Below, piece by piece: positions 1 through 8,384 of a DNA stretch of 64,000 nucleotides. The position numbers and the translations under genes are program-made. The notes beneath the pieces were generated by a model, which made no database searches, had not been told where the DNA came from, and was given only the letters and a program-made list of their open reading frames with translations. Numbering within the stretch: position 1 is the first letter of the stretch; each line of letters opens with the position of its first letter. Source of the DNA: CAWIOX01 sp963837775 (GTDB lineage Bacteria; Pseudomonadota; Gammaproteobacteria; Burkholderiales; Burkholderiaceae_D); assembly GCA_963837775.1 (NCBI GenBank), contig CAWIOX010000033.1, positions 149,100 through 213,099 on the forward strand. The letters run 5' to 3'.

Positions 1-565
1 GCCCGAAGCGCGACACGTCCAGCGGCGCGGTCAGCAGGCACGAAGTCGCGTCCGCCACCAGCGGGATGCTGCCGCAGTCGGGCAACGCCGGGTAGGCGAC
101 GCCGTCGACGGTTTCATTGGGCGTGATGTGGCAATACGCGCTGTCGGCCGGCAGACGCCAGTCATGCAGCGGCGGCGCGGCCAGCGGCATGTCGCCGGCA
201 AATTGCGCGGCCAGCGTCACGTCGGCGTAGCGCCGTGCCTCGGCCATCGCGCGCCGCGACCAGTAGCCGGAATCCGCATACGCGGCGCGGCGCGAGTCGC
301 CCAGCAAATTGAGCGGCACCATCGAGAACTGGTGCATCGCACCGCCGGCCAGGAACAGGATCCGGTAGTTGTCGGGCAGCGCCAGCAGTGTCGGCCAGGC
401 GCTGGCGCGCATGCGCCAGCGTGGCGCGAAACGCGGCGCCGGTAAACGGCCGCTCGGCAGCGCAGGCGCCGTCGGCGCCGCGCAGCAGCAACTCCTGCTG
501 CGCGCGCGCCAGCACCGCGTCCGGCAGCCGGGCCGGGCCGGATGCAAAGTTATAAGCTGTGTCAT
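1..565 (-). CDS. serC: Phosphoserine aminotransferase, 5' part (runs off left edge)
   Basis: This PLP enzyme transaminates 3-phosphohydroxypyruvate to phosphoserine in serine synthesis and also acts in pyridoxal phosphate synthesis. The visible N-terminal half has the family start (YNFASGPARLP), the segment LALPDNYRILFLAGGAMHQF, the motif TPNETVDG and the stretch VADATSCLLTAPLDVSRFG. The PLP lysine lies beyond the window. ATG at 565 overlaps the TGA of the upstream PuuD-like gene (ATGA, 562-565), so translational coupling is likely. The frame breaks twice. At 389-390 a GAC/GAA codon appears to be written as GACA. Near 556-561 two further doubled bases would bring the ATG into frame with YNFASGP. 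I regard these as sequence artefacts. Identity is firm from the motifs; integrity is uncertain. Confidence 0.85.
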   Translation of the reverse strand, partial: MTQLITLHPARPGCRTRCWRARSRSCCCAAPTAPALPSGRLPAPRFAPRWRMRASAWPTLLALPDNYRILFLAGGAMHQFSMVPLNLLGDSRRAAYADSGYWSRRAMAEARRYADVTLAAQFAGDMPLAAPPLHDWRLPADSAYCHITPNETVDGVAYPALPDCGSIPLVADATSCLLTAPLDVSRFG

Positions 566-1074
566 TTGAACAGGAACGCGCCGCCGTGCGCGCCGGCCGC
601 CATGAAGAACAGCAGCGGCAGCGACAGCATGGTATTGGTGCGCGACGACAGGTGGCTGATGCGCGAGCAGCGCAGCCGTTCGGGAATGGTGGCCGGCACC
701 AGTCCCAGCACCTTCTGCTGGTGCGGCCACAGCACGAACCAGACATTGAGCATCATCAGCGTGCCGATATACATGCCGATGCCGATCGGCGCGAATGCGC
801 CGTGCAGGCTCAGCGCACCACCCAGCGCGCCGCGCTGCCACAGCATCAGCAGGCCGGCGCTCCAGGTCACCACCGCCGCCCAGCGGAACACCCCATGCTC
901 GCGATTGAGCAGCGCCTGGAAGCGCGGGCTGTCGTCGCTGCTCAGATCCTCCGCGCACAGCGGCCGGTAAGTCGGGCGCTGCACCACGCTGGAATAGTTA
1001 TGGCCGACCCAGATCACCCCGGCCATGAAGTGCACCCAGCGCAGCAGCAGATCGAACATCGCGGCATCCATCAC
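562..1074 (-). CDS. PuuD-like (urate oxidase N-terminal, DUF989-type) membrane protein
   Basis: A 170-residue, four-helix membrane protein. It matches the membrane domain of PuuD-type urate hydroxylase: an early WVHFMAGVIWVGHNY segment with a histidine, IGIGMYIGTLMMLNVWFVLWP in the middle, and SRTNTMLSLPLLFFM near the end. Full PuuD adds a C-terminal cytochrome c domain with CXXCH; none is present here, so this is a stand-alone membrane domain, perhaps haem- or quinone-associated. It sits 4 bases after the 31-residue peptide gene and overlaps serC by 4 bases, so it belongs to the pqqE unit. Its substrate is unknown; urate oxidation should not be assumed. A role in electron transfer for a PQQ-linked dehydrogenase is inference. 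Confidence 0.75.
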   Translation of the reverse strand: MMDAAMFDLLLRWVHFMAGVIWVGHNYSSVVQRPTYRPLCAEDLSSDDSPRFQALLNREHGVFRWAAVVTWSAGLLMLWQRGALGGALSLHGAFAPIGIGMYIGTLMMLNVWFVLWPHQQKVLGLVPATIPERLRCSRISHLSSRTNTMLSLPLLFFMAAGAHGGAFLFK

Positions 1075-1078
1075 AGCC

Positions 1079-1174
1079 TCACAGAATCACGAAATGCAGC
1101 AGCGCCAGCAGCGCCAGCGTCAGCAGCGCACCCAACATCAGAGTGCCGGCCGCGGTGTCATACGGATGGCGCAT
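1079..1174 (-). CDS. Small 31-residue single-span membrane peptide
   Basis: The coding stretch starts with ATG at 1174, one base from the pqqE stop, and ends with TGA at 1079-1081, 4 bases before the next gene. The peptide begins MRHPYDTAAG and continues as an unbroken Leu/Ala-rich helix ending HFVIL. An AGGAGG-like ribosome site (GGAGGAATG) lies inside the pqqE 3' end. Tight spacing on both sides and a perfect single membrane helix argue for a real small protein, possibly a subunit of the neighbouring PuuD-like protein. No family is recognised. Confidence 0.6.
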   Translation of the reverse strand: MRHPYDTAAGTLMLGALLTLALLALLHFVIL

Positions 1175-2320
1175 TCATTCCTCCATGAAGGCGGTCGACA
1201 TCACGCCGTTGGCACGCCTGACCAGCGGTTTATGAAAGCGGATCGGCTGCGCGGCGGCCTGCACCGCGGCCTGGATCAGATGATGGTGCGGCGATTTGCT
1301 GCAGGCCGGATCGGTATTGCCGGCGTCGCCGGTCAGCAGGAAAGCCTGGCAGCGGCAGCCGCCGAAATCCTTCTCGCGCTCGTCGCAGCTGCGGCAGGCT
1401 TCCGGCAGCCAGTCCAGCCCGCGGTATTTGCGGAACAGCGGCGACTCGTGCCAGATCCAGTCCAGCGGCTGGTCGCGCACCGACACGAACTCCAGGCCGG
1501 GAATCATGCGCGACTCCTGGCACGGCATCGCCACGCCGTCCGGCGCGACGGTCAGGTGGATCGCGCCCCAGCCGTTCATGCAGGCCTTCGGGCGGTCTTC
1601 GTAATAATCGGGGATCACGTAGTAGATCGCCATTTTCTTGCCCAGAAGTGCACGCCGGTCCTGCACCACCGCTTCCGCCGCACGCACCTGTTCCAGGCTC
1701 GGCATCAGCTCTTCGCGATTGATCAGCGCCCAGTTGTAGTACTGCAGATTGGCCAGTTCCAGGTATTCGGCACCGAGCCCGGCCGCATAGTCGATCATCG
1801 CGCCGACCTGGGTGATGTTCTGGCGTCCGACCGGCATGTTCAGCACCATCGGGAAGCCGTGCGCCTTGATCAGCCGCGCCGCCTCCAGCTTCAGCAGATG
1901 CGCCCTGGCGCCGACCAGTTCATCGGTCAGCGCGGCCTCGGTCGACTGCATCGACAGCTGGATTTGCTTCAGGCCCGCTTGTTTCAGCGCGATCAGGCGT
2001 TCTTCGCTGAGACCGATGCCGGACGTGATCAGGTTGCTGTACAGGCCGATTTCCTCCGCGTACGCGACCAGTTCTTCCAGATCCCTGCGCTGCAAGGGCT
2101 CGCCGCCGGTGAAACCGACCTGCAGCGCCCCCAGCGCGCGCGCTTCGCGCATCACGCGGCGCCACTCGTCGGTCGACAGTTCGAGCGCAGCGTAGTCCTC
2201 GAAGTCGAGCGGGTTGCTGCACCACGAGCATTTCAGCGGACAACGGTAAGTCAATTCCAGCGCCAGCCACAGCGGCTTGCCCTGGCCGTCCAGGCTCACT
2301 CCGGTAGATTCCTTGGGCAT
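1175..2320 (-). CDS. pqqE: PqqE, PQQ biosynthesis radical SAM enzyme
   Basis: PqqE forms the Glu-Tyr carbon-carbon crosslink in the PqqA peptide, the first chemical step of pyrroloquinoline quinone synthesis; it normally works with the chaperone PqqD. The radical SAM cluster is at Cys27, Cys31 and Cys34 (TYRCPLKCSWCSNPLDF), followed by the GGEP motif (TGGEPLQRRDL). The C-terminal SPASM region carries further cysteines (CMNGWGAIHL, AMPCQESR, CRSCDEREKDFGGCRCQAF). At 381 residues it has normal family length. The start at 2320 has AAAGGATG upstream. pqqA, B, C and D are not adjacent: the upstream neighbour is a response regulator. The gene therefore either completes a split pqq set or is a lone copy. 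Downstream genes follow without gaps. Confidence 0.92.
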   Translation of the reverse strand: MPKESTGVSLDGQGKPLWLALELTYRCPLKCSWCSNPLDFEDYAALELSTDEWRRVMREARALGALQVGFTGGEPLQRRDLEELVAYAEEIGLYSNLITSGIGLSEERLIALKQAGLKQIQLSMQSTEAALTDELVGARAHLLKLEAARLIKAHGFPMVLNMPVGRQNITQVGAMIDYAAGLGAEYLELANLQYYNWALINREELMPSLEQVRAAEAVVQDRRALLGKKMAIYYVIPDYYEDRPKACMNGWGAIHLTVAPDGVAMPCQESRMIPGLEFVSVRDQPLDWIWHESPLFRKYRGLDWLPEACRSCDEREKDFGGCRCQAFLLTGDAGNTDPACSKSPHHHLIQAAVQAAAQPIRFHKPLVRRANGVMSTAFMEE

Positions 2321-2492
2321 GGCGACATCCTTTCCGATACAGAGACGATAAACAGACGATCCGGAACGCCCGGAGCATGACGACGATTATCAAATGAATG
2401 GAAAATGAAAAACACCAGAAAGGCGGGAACCGGACATCGCGAATGGCTGGAGCTTGGCCTAGCGATTTTCTGTAGCGGCCCGGGCTTTGGCT

Positions 2493-3138
2493 TCAAGCTC
2501 CGGTTTGCTGGATGGTCACCAGGCCGTGGCGGGCGGCCAGCTGCAGCAGTTTGAAATCATTGTCGGCATCGAGCTTTTGCCGGATCAGCGTCAGATAGTT
2601 GAGGACCGTTTTCGGGCTGAGCTGCATCGAGCTGGCAATCCCGGTTGCCGATTCGCCATGCACATGCATGCGCAGCACTTCGAATTCCCTTGGCGTGAGA
2701 TGGGCGAATGCGCCGCTCGCCGTCGATGGCGTCCTCGGCAAGAATCTGCGCGATTTCCGGCGAAAACACGCGCTTGCCGATGGCGATGCGCCGGATGCCG
2801 TCGATCACGTCCTCCGGCTCGCAATGTTTGGTCAGATAGCCGAGGGCGCCGCTGCGCAGCGCCTGGGTGATGTGGCCCCCATCTTCGTGCATCGAAAGGA
2901 CCAGCACTTTCAGTTCGGGGCGGCGCGCCAGCATGCCGCGTATCGCTTCGATGCCGCTGCTGCCCCTGAGGCTGAGGTCGACCAGCGCCACATCGGGCGC
3001 GGTGCGCAGCACCAGCGCATTGGCTTCATCGGCCCTGGCGGCTTCGCCCACCACCTGCAGGCCCGGCTCGGCGTCGAGCAGGCGGCGATAGCCGGTTCTT
3101 ACGATGGCGTGGTCGTCGACCAGAATAATGCGGATCAT
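2493..3138 (-). CDS. NarL/FixJ-family response regulator
   Basis: A DNA-binding response regulator. The receiver domain has the acidic pair DDH (residues 8-10), phospho-acceptor Asp54 (VALVDLSLRGSSG) and Lys104 (LGYLTKHC). The C-terminal LuxR-type helix-turn-helix reads LTPREFEVLRMHVHGESATG and then SPKTVLNYLTLIRQKL. The domains are in different frames; the break at 2712-2713 is resolved if the codon CGG/CGC was written as CGGC, restoring GERAFAHLTPREF. ATG at 3138 has a strong AGGAGG six bases upstream. It lies directly after the histidine kinase and is surely its partner. Likely targets are the divergent TonB receptor or the pqqE unit; this is inferred from position only. Confidence 0.88.
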
Positions 3139-4458
3139 GTCTGCCTCCTGTTGTTCTGTTGCGGTCAGCGGCAGGCTGATCTGCAGCTGCAGGCCGTGCG
3201 CCGGCCCCGGCCCGAGCGCCAGGAACCCGTTCACCATGTCCAGTCTTTCCTCGATCCCGAGCAGGCCGCCGCCGCGCTGCGGGCCGTCCGGCGCCAGGCC
3301 GCAGCCGTCATCCTCGACCCGCAGCGTCAGCACCCCGGCATCCGCGGCTATCTGCACCCGGCAGTGGGTTGCGCCGCTGTGCCGCACGACATTGGTCAGT
3401 GCCTCCTGCGCGACGCGATACAGCACCAGCCCGACGTCCTCGCCGAGCAACGGTAGTTTGGCCGGCATCTCGAGCCGGAAACTAATTCCGGACGCGCGCT
3501 GCTGCCAGCTGGCCAGCAATTCACGCAAGGCGCTGGCCAGCCCCGGCCCATCCAGGCCGTGCGGCCGCAGGCGCTTGAGCATCGCACGCAGCTGCTCGCC
3601 GCTGGTGCGGACATCGCGCCGCAGTTCCTGCGCGCATTCGACAATGTGCCGGGCGTCGAGCTGCTCCGCATTGCGTTCGAGATAAGCGGCGGTCACGCCG
3701 ATCGCGGTCAGCGTCTGTCCCATCTCGTCGTGCAATTCCCTGGCCAGAGCGCGGCGTTCATCTTCCTGCACCCGGATCAGCTGGCGCGACAGCTGGCGCT
3801 GCGCCGCGTGCGAACTCGACAGTGCGGCGGCGAGATGATTGATCGCAGCGGCGACTTGACTGAATTCGCGCAGCGCGAAAGCGGGCAGCGCGGCATCCGC
3901 TTCGCCCCTGGCCAGGCGCTGCAGGCCGGCCTCCAGCTCGCGGAACGGTGCCAGCGCGCGGTCGGCCGAGCGCCAGGCGATCAGCAGGGTTGCTCCAGAA
4001 AAGAGCAGCAGAGTGATGCAAAGTCGAACAGTGTCGCCCATTCGTTCCTCGATTTCCGAGGCCGGGTTGGGCGCAATGCGCAGGGTCTGAGCGCCGACGC
4101 GGATCAGTTGAGTGGCAGCTGTCGCCGGTTCGACGCCGAGCATGCCGGCCAGCCAGTTGGCGTCCGCAGCACTGTGGTCAGCGGGCGCTGCAGCGCCGCT
4201 GCTGACGGTCAGATGGCGTAGCGAACCGCTATTCAAAATCGCCTCCAGACGCGCCGCGGCCTCGGCCGGCGGCAGATCGCGTTCGATCCGCCCGGCATCG
4301 AGCAGCACCCTGACCAACTGCTCCGAGGCGACGACCTCGGCGCTGACGTCGTTGCGCAGCGAGTACAGGCTGATCAGTACGGTCAGCAGCAACAACCCTA
4401 GCAGCATTGCGCCGAGATAGCCGACCAAGCGTCGTCTGAGATCCATCGCCTGCCCCAT
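3139..4458 (-). CDS. Sensor histidine kinase, HisKA_3 (NarX/UhpB) type
   Basis: An inner-membrane sensor kinase. From the ATG at 4458, helix 1 is about residues 12-33 and helix 2 about 143-162, enclosing a periplasmic sensor region of about 110 residues. A HAMP-like linker follows, then the phospho-acceptor box ALARELHDEMGQTLTAIG (His243), an N-box (YRVAQEALTNVVRHSG) and the G-boxes VEDDGCGL and GGGLLGIEERL. No stop codon separates it from the response regulator: the frame runs on through LPLTATEQQEAD into the regulator's Met. Either the two are translated as one hybrid protein or a base error hides the stop (a TGA lies one frame away at the end of the kinase). An alternative start is 4446. 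Confidence 0.87.
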
Positions 4459-4639
4459 GTCCAAGTAATGATCTTGTACAGCAAGTTTCGTACCGAGTGG
4501 TGCATGGATGTCGGGAATTTTTCCCGGGTTTTGCGTGGCTAAATCCCGAGACTTGCGGCAGTGCCGCCCCATATAGTGAGCACACTACGGCAGTCCTGGT
4601 TCGACCGCCGGCAACGCAAACAACAAATCAGGAGACCTT

Positions 4640-7177
4640 GTGCAATATCAGATACTTCACCGTGGGCCGCAGGCATGGCCCCGGACCGCCATCGTGCTGG
4701 CACTGGCGGCCGCATTCAGCCCGCATGCCCACGCGCAGCAGGAAAAAATACTGCCGGCGGTCGAGGTCATCGGCAGCACGCCGCTGCCCGGCATCGGCCA
4801 GCCGCGCAACGAAATCGCGGCACCGGTGCAAACTGCCAGAAGCCGCGACATCGAGCGCAGCGGTGCGCTGGAGCTGGGCGACTTCATGAACCGCACGCTG
4901 GGCAGCGTGCATGTCAACGAAATGCAGGGCAATCCATTCCAGATGGATGTCAGCTATCGCGGCTATACCGCGTCGCCGCTGCTGGGCACGCCGCAGGGCT
5001 TGTCGGTGTACATGGATGGCGTGCGCATGAATCAGCCGTTTGGCGATGTGGTGAGCTGGGACCTGATTCCGCGTGCGGCGATTTCGTCGATGACGCTGAT
5101 GCCGGGTTCGAACCCGCTGTTCGGCCTGAACACGCTGGGCGGCGCGCTGTCGGTGCAGACCAAGAACGGCCGCAGCGATCCGGGCACCTCGCTGCAGACC
5201 ACTGTCGGCAGCAATGCGCGGCGTGCGCTCGAGTTCGAGCATGGCGGCTTCAACGACAAGGGACTGGACTGGTATGTCAGCGGCAACCTGTTCCGGGAGA
5301 ATGGCTGGCGCAATGATTCGCCGTCCGATGTGCGCCAGTTGTTCAGCAAGCTGGGCTGGCGCAGCGGCGCCACCGACCTGAAGCTGACGCTGGCCCATGC
5401 CGACAATCAGCTGACCGGCAATGGCCTGCAGGAGCAGGGTTTGCTGGCGCGCGACCGGACCAGCGTGTACACCAAGCCGGATCTGACGCAGAACCGTTCG
5501 ACGCTGCTCAATCTGGCGGCCAGCCATGCATTCAATGATGAGCTGCTGTTCTCCGGCAATGCGTATTACCGCAACATCAACAGCGCGACCCTCAACGGCG
5601 ACATCAACGAGGGGGCGCTGGACCAGTCGGTGTATCAGCCCAGTGCGGCCGATAAAGCGGCGCTGGCGGCGGCCGGCTATAGCGGCTATCCGGCCAGCGG
5701 CGCCAATGCCTCGAACACGCCCTTTCCATTCTGGCGCTGCATCGCGCAAGCGCTGCAGAACGACGAGCCGGCCGAGAAATGCAATGGCTTGATCAACCGC
5801 ACCCAGACCTCGCAGCAGAATTACGGACTGTCAGGCCAGCTGACCTGGCTGGGCGATCTGGCCGGCAAGCGCAACCAGCTGGTGGCGGGCGCCGGCTATG
5901 ACGCCAGCCGCGTCAGTTTCACGCAGTCCTCGCAACTCGGCTATCTGAATCCGGACCGCAGCATCAGCGGCGTCAATGCGTTCGGCGATGGGGTCAGCGG
6001 CGGCAATGTGGATGGCGCGCCGTATGACACGCGGGTCGATCTTGCCGGCCGGATCCGGACCTGGAGCCTGTTTGCCAGCGACACCCTGTCACTCCGGGAC
6101 AACTTGCACCTGACGCTATCGGGGCGCTACAACGCGACCTCGATCAAGAATCGCGACCAGATCCATGCCGACGGCGACAGCGCGTCGCTCAGCGGCGAGC
6201 ACCGCTTTGCACGCTTGAATCCTGCCATCGGCCTGACTTACAGCCCGACCAGGGCGCTCAACACCTATGCCGGCTACAGTGAAAGCAGCCGCGCGCCGAC
6301 CGCGATCGAACTGGGTTGCGCCAATCCGGATCAGCCCTGCAAGCTGCCCAATGCGATGGCCGGCGATCCGCCGCTGCAGCAGGTCGTCACACGGACCTTT
6401 GAGGCCGGCGTGCGCGGCACCGCAGCCGGCAATCTGCAATGGAATGCCGGCCTGTTCAGCGCTGAAAACAAGGACGACATCCTGTTTGTGGCCGACAATC
6501 AGTCCGGTTTTGGCTATTTCAAGAACTTCGGCAAAACCCGGCGCCAGGGGCTGGAACTGGGTCTGAGCGGCAAGCTCGGCAAGCTCAATCTGGGCGCGCA
6601 ATACACCTGGCTGGATGCGACTTTCCAGAGTGCCGAAACCGTCAATGGCAGCGGCAACAGCAGCAATGACGCGGCCAGTGCCGGCAGTCCTGGACTGGAA
6701 GGCACCATCAACATTCGTCCGGGCGACCGCATTCCGCTGATCCCGCGTCAAATGCTGAAACTGTCTGCCGATTATGCAGTGTCGCCATCCTTCACCCTCA
6801 ACAGCAGTATGGTGGCGGTGTCGGGTGCATTGGCGCGTGGCAACGAGAACAATGGTCACCAGCCGGATGGCAAGTATTATCTTGGCCCGGGCCGCAGCGC
6901 CGGTTATGCGATTTTCAATTTGGGCGGCAACTACCGCGTGACGCCACAGTTGCAGTTGCTGGCGCAAGTCAATAACGTGTTCGACACGCAGTACAGCAGC
7001 GCCGCCCAACTGGGGTCGACCGGCTTTGATGCGAACGGTAATTTCGCCGCCAGAGCGTTGGGGGGATCGAGCGCCGACGGCTTTCCGGTCCAGCAATCGA
7101 CCTTCTACGCCCCTGGCGCGCCAAGGTTGTTCTGGCTCGGACTGCGTTATGTGTTCGATAAGCCAGCCGGCGGCTAA
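4640..7177 (+). CDS. TonB-dependent outer membrane receptor
   Basis: An 845-residue TonB-dependent transporter. It starts at a GTG (4640) with GGAGA correctly spaced. A signal peptide ends near AHAQQ (about residue 33). The plug domain includes VSYRGYTASPLLGTPQGLSV and FGLNTLGGALSV. A 22-strand barrel ends in the C-terminal aromatic signature (FWLGLRYVF). The ligand is not readable from sequence. The gene diverges from the histidine kinase and lies 2.3 kb from pqqE, so candidates include PQQ, a lanthanide or other metal chelate linked to PQQ enzymes, or an unrelated siderophore; this is inference from context. The frame is intact over 2.5 kb. Confidence 0.9.
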   Translation: MQYQILHRGPQAWPRTAIVLALAAAFSPHAHAQQEKILPAVEVIGSTPLPGIGQPRNEIAAPVQTARSRDIERSGALELGDFMNRTLGSVHVNEMQGNPFQMDVSYRGYTASPLLGTPQGLSVYMDGVRMNQPFGDVVSWDLIPRAAISSMTLMPGSNPLFGLNTLGGALSVQTKNGRSDPGTSLQTTVGSNARRALEFEHGGFNDKGLDWYVSGNLFRENGWRNDSPSDVRQLFSKLGWRSGATDLKLTLAHADNQLTGNGLQEQGLLARDRTSVYTKPDLTQNRSTLLNLAASHAFNDELLFSGNAYYRNINSATLNGDINEGALDQSVYQPSAADKAALAAAGYSGYPASGANASNTPFPFWRCIAQALQNDEPAEKCNGLINRTQTSQQNYGLSGQLTWLGDLAGKRNQLVAGAGYDASRVSFTQSSQLGYLNPDRSISGVNAFGDGVSGGNVDGAPYDTRVDLAGRIRTWSLFASDTLSLRDNLHLTLSGRYNATSIKNRDQIHADGDSASLSGEHRFARLNPAIGLTYSPTRALNTYAGYSESSRAPTAIELGCANPDQPCKLPNAMAGDPPLQQVVTRTFEAGVRGTAAGNLQWNAGLFSAENKDDILFVADNQSGFGYFKNFGKTRRQGLELGLSGKLGKLNLGAQYTWLDATFQSAETVNGSGNSSNDAASAGSPGLEGTINIRPGDRIPLIPRQMLKLSADYAVSPSFTLNSSMVAVSGALARGNENNGHQPDGKYYLGPGRSAGYAIFNLGGNYRVTPQLQLLAQVNNVFDTQYSSAAQLGSTGFDANGNFAARALGGSSADGFPVQQSTFYAPGAPRLFWLGLRYVFDKPAGG

Positions 7178-7227
7178 ATCGAGATCGCACGACGCCTGCA
7201 TAGCCGACGCCAAGCCATTTTCCGGTG

Positions 7228-7306
7228 AAAATATACTGCGCCCTGTATTTTTAACAGGTCAATGAATACCGTGCGGGAAGCACTAGGTTTTACCTGATAC
7301 TCCCCA
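7228..7306 (-). repeat. Intergenic repeat family, copy A
   Basis: This is one of four full copies of a roughly 76-nt element. On the plus strand it begins AAAATATACTG and continues CTGTATTTTTAACAG. Further on it carries GTGCGGGAAGC and ends with TCCCCA. It lies 54 bases beyond the stop of the leftward enoyl-CoA hydratase gene, with an imperfect hairpin between them. The sequence is diverged but collinear with copies B, D and E. Confidence 0.55.
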
Positions 7307-7360
7307 CAATCAATGCGATATTGAGGAGCTTCGCGGGAGACTGCGGCAAGCGGCGCCGGC

Positions 7361-8161
7361 TTAAAACTTGGGCGCGCGTTTTTCGCACAGCGAACTCACG
7401 CCTTCCCGCACGTCCGGTCCGGACAGGCCCATGAATTGCAGCGCCAGCGAGGCGTCGAAACTGGGGCCGGCCATGCGCAGCCAGTTGTTGAGCGCGTATT
7501 TGGTCCAGCGGATCGCGGTCGGCGAACCGTCGGCCAGCTTGTGCGCGATCTCGAACGCCTTCTCGCTCAAATCATGCTCTTCGCAGCACAGCGACACCAG
7601 GCCGATGCGCTCGGCCTCTTCGCCGCTGACCTCTTCGCACAGCAGCAGGTGGTACTTGGCCTTGGCCATCCCGCACAGCAACGGCCAGACGATCGCCGCA
7701 TGGTCGCCGGCCGCGACGCCGATCCGGGTATGGCCGTCGACGATGCAGGCCGACTTGGCCGCAATCGAGATGTCGGCCAGCAAGCCGGCCACCAGGCCGG
7801 CGCCCATCGCCGGGCCGTGCATCAGCGAGACGATCGGCTTGCTGCAGTTGATGATGTTGTAGACCAGGTCTTTCGACTCTTGCCAGACCCGCGCCCGCAG
7901 CGCGAAATTATGCGCCATATCCTCCACCAGCGACAGCTCGCCGCCGGCCGAAAAGCCCTTGCCCTCGCCGCGGATCAGCGCCACCCTGACGCTGTCGTCG
8001 TCATCCAGCGTGCGCCAGATTTCGGACAGTTCGCGATGCAGCCGGTGATCGAAGGCCGACTGCGGGCCGCTCAACGCCGGCCTGGCCCCCATCACGATTT
8101 CAAGGATACCGCCGGCGTGATGATGCAGTTGCAATGCCGAATATTTGTCGTAAGGGTTCAT
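7361..8161 (-). CDS. Enoyl-CoA hydratase/isomerase family protein
   Basis: A crotonase-fold protein of 266 residues, normal for the family. The first oxyanion-hole motif is GKGFSAGGELSLVEDM and the second is HGPAMGAGLVAGLLADIS. The usual hydratase glutamate region (G-G-G-C-E-L in classical members) reads differently here, so hydratase versus isomerase or thioesterase-like activity is not decided. ATG at 8161 is chosen because the family start aligns with NPYDKYSALQL; the longer upstream extension in frame is cysteine-rich and unlike the family. It is monocistronic, facing the TonB receptor. Aromatic or fatty-acid degradation is plausible. Confidence 0.85.
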   Translation of the reverse strand: MNPYDKYSALQLHHHAGGILEIVMGARPALSGPQSAFDHRLHRELSEIWRTLDDDDSVRVALIRGEGKGFSAGGELSLVEDMAHNFALRARVWQESKDLVYNIINCSKPIVSLMHGPAMGAGLVAGLLADISIAAKSACIVDGHTRIGVAAGDHAAIVWPLLCGMAKAKYHLLLCEEVSGEEAERIGLVSLCCEEHDLSEKAFEIAHKLADGSPTAIRWTKYALNNWLRMAGPSFDASLALQFMGLSGPDVREGVSSLCEKRAPKF

Positions 8162-8384
8162 CTTGTTCAACCTGTCACATTGATTAAGCGATCGATTTGA
8201 CGCGCAAACCGGCGTCTCCGGCAGCGGCGAATCACTACTGCAGCTTTCAGTAATAACAGCGTCTGCGCCGCCGGTTTTGATTTTTCTCAACGCAGGGCAA
8301 AAAATCCTTGTAAATTCAAACACATACATGCCAGCGCAGCGGCCGCATCGCGCCCGCTTCGGCGGTTGCGTATAAACTAGCGGC

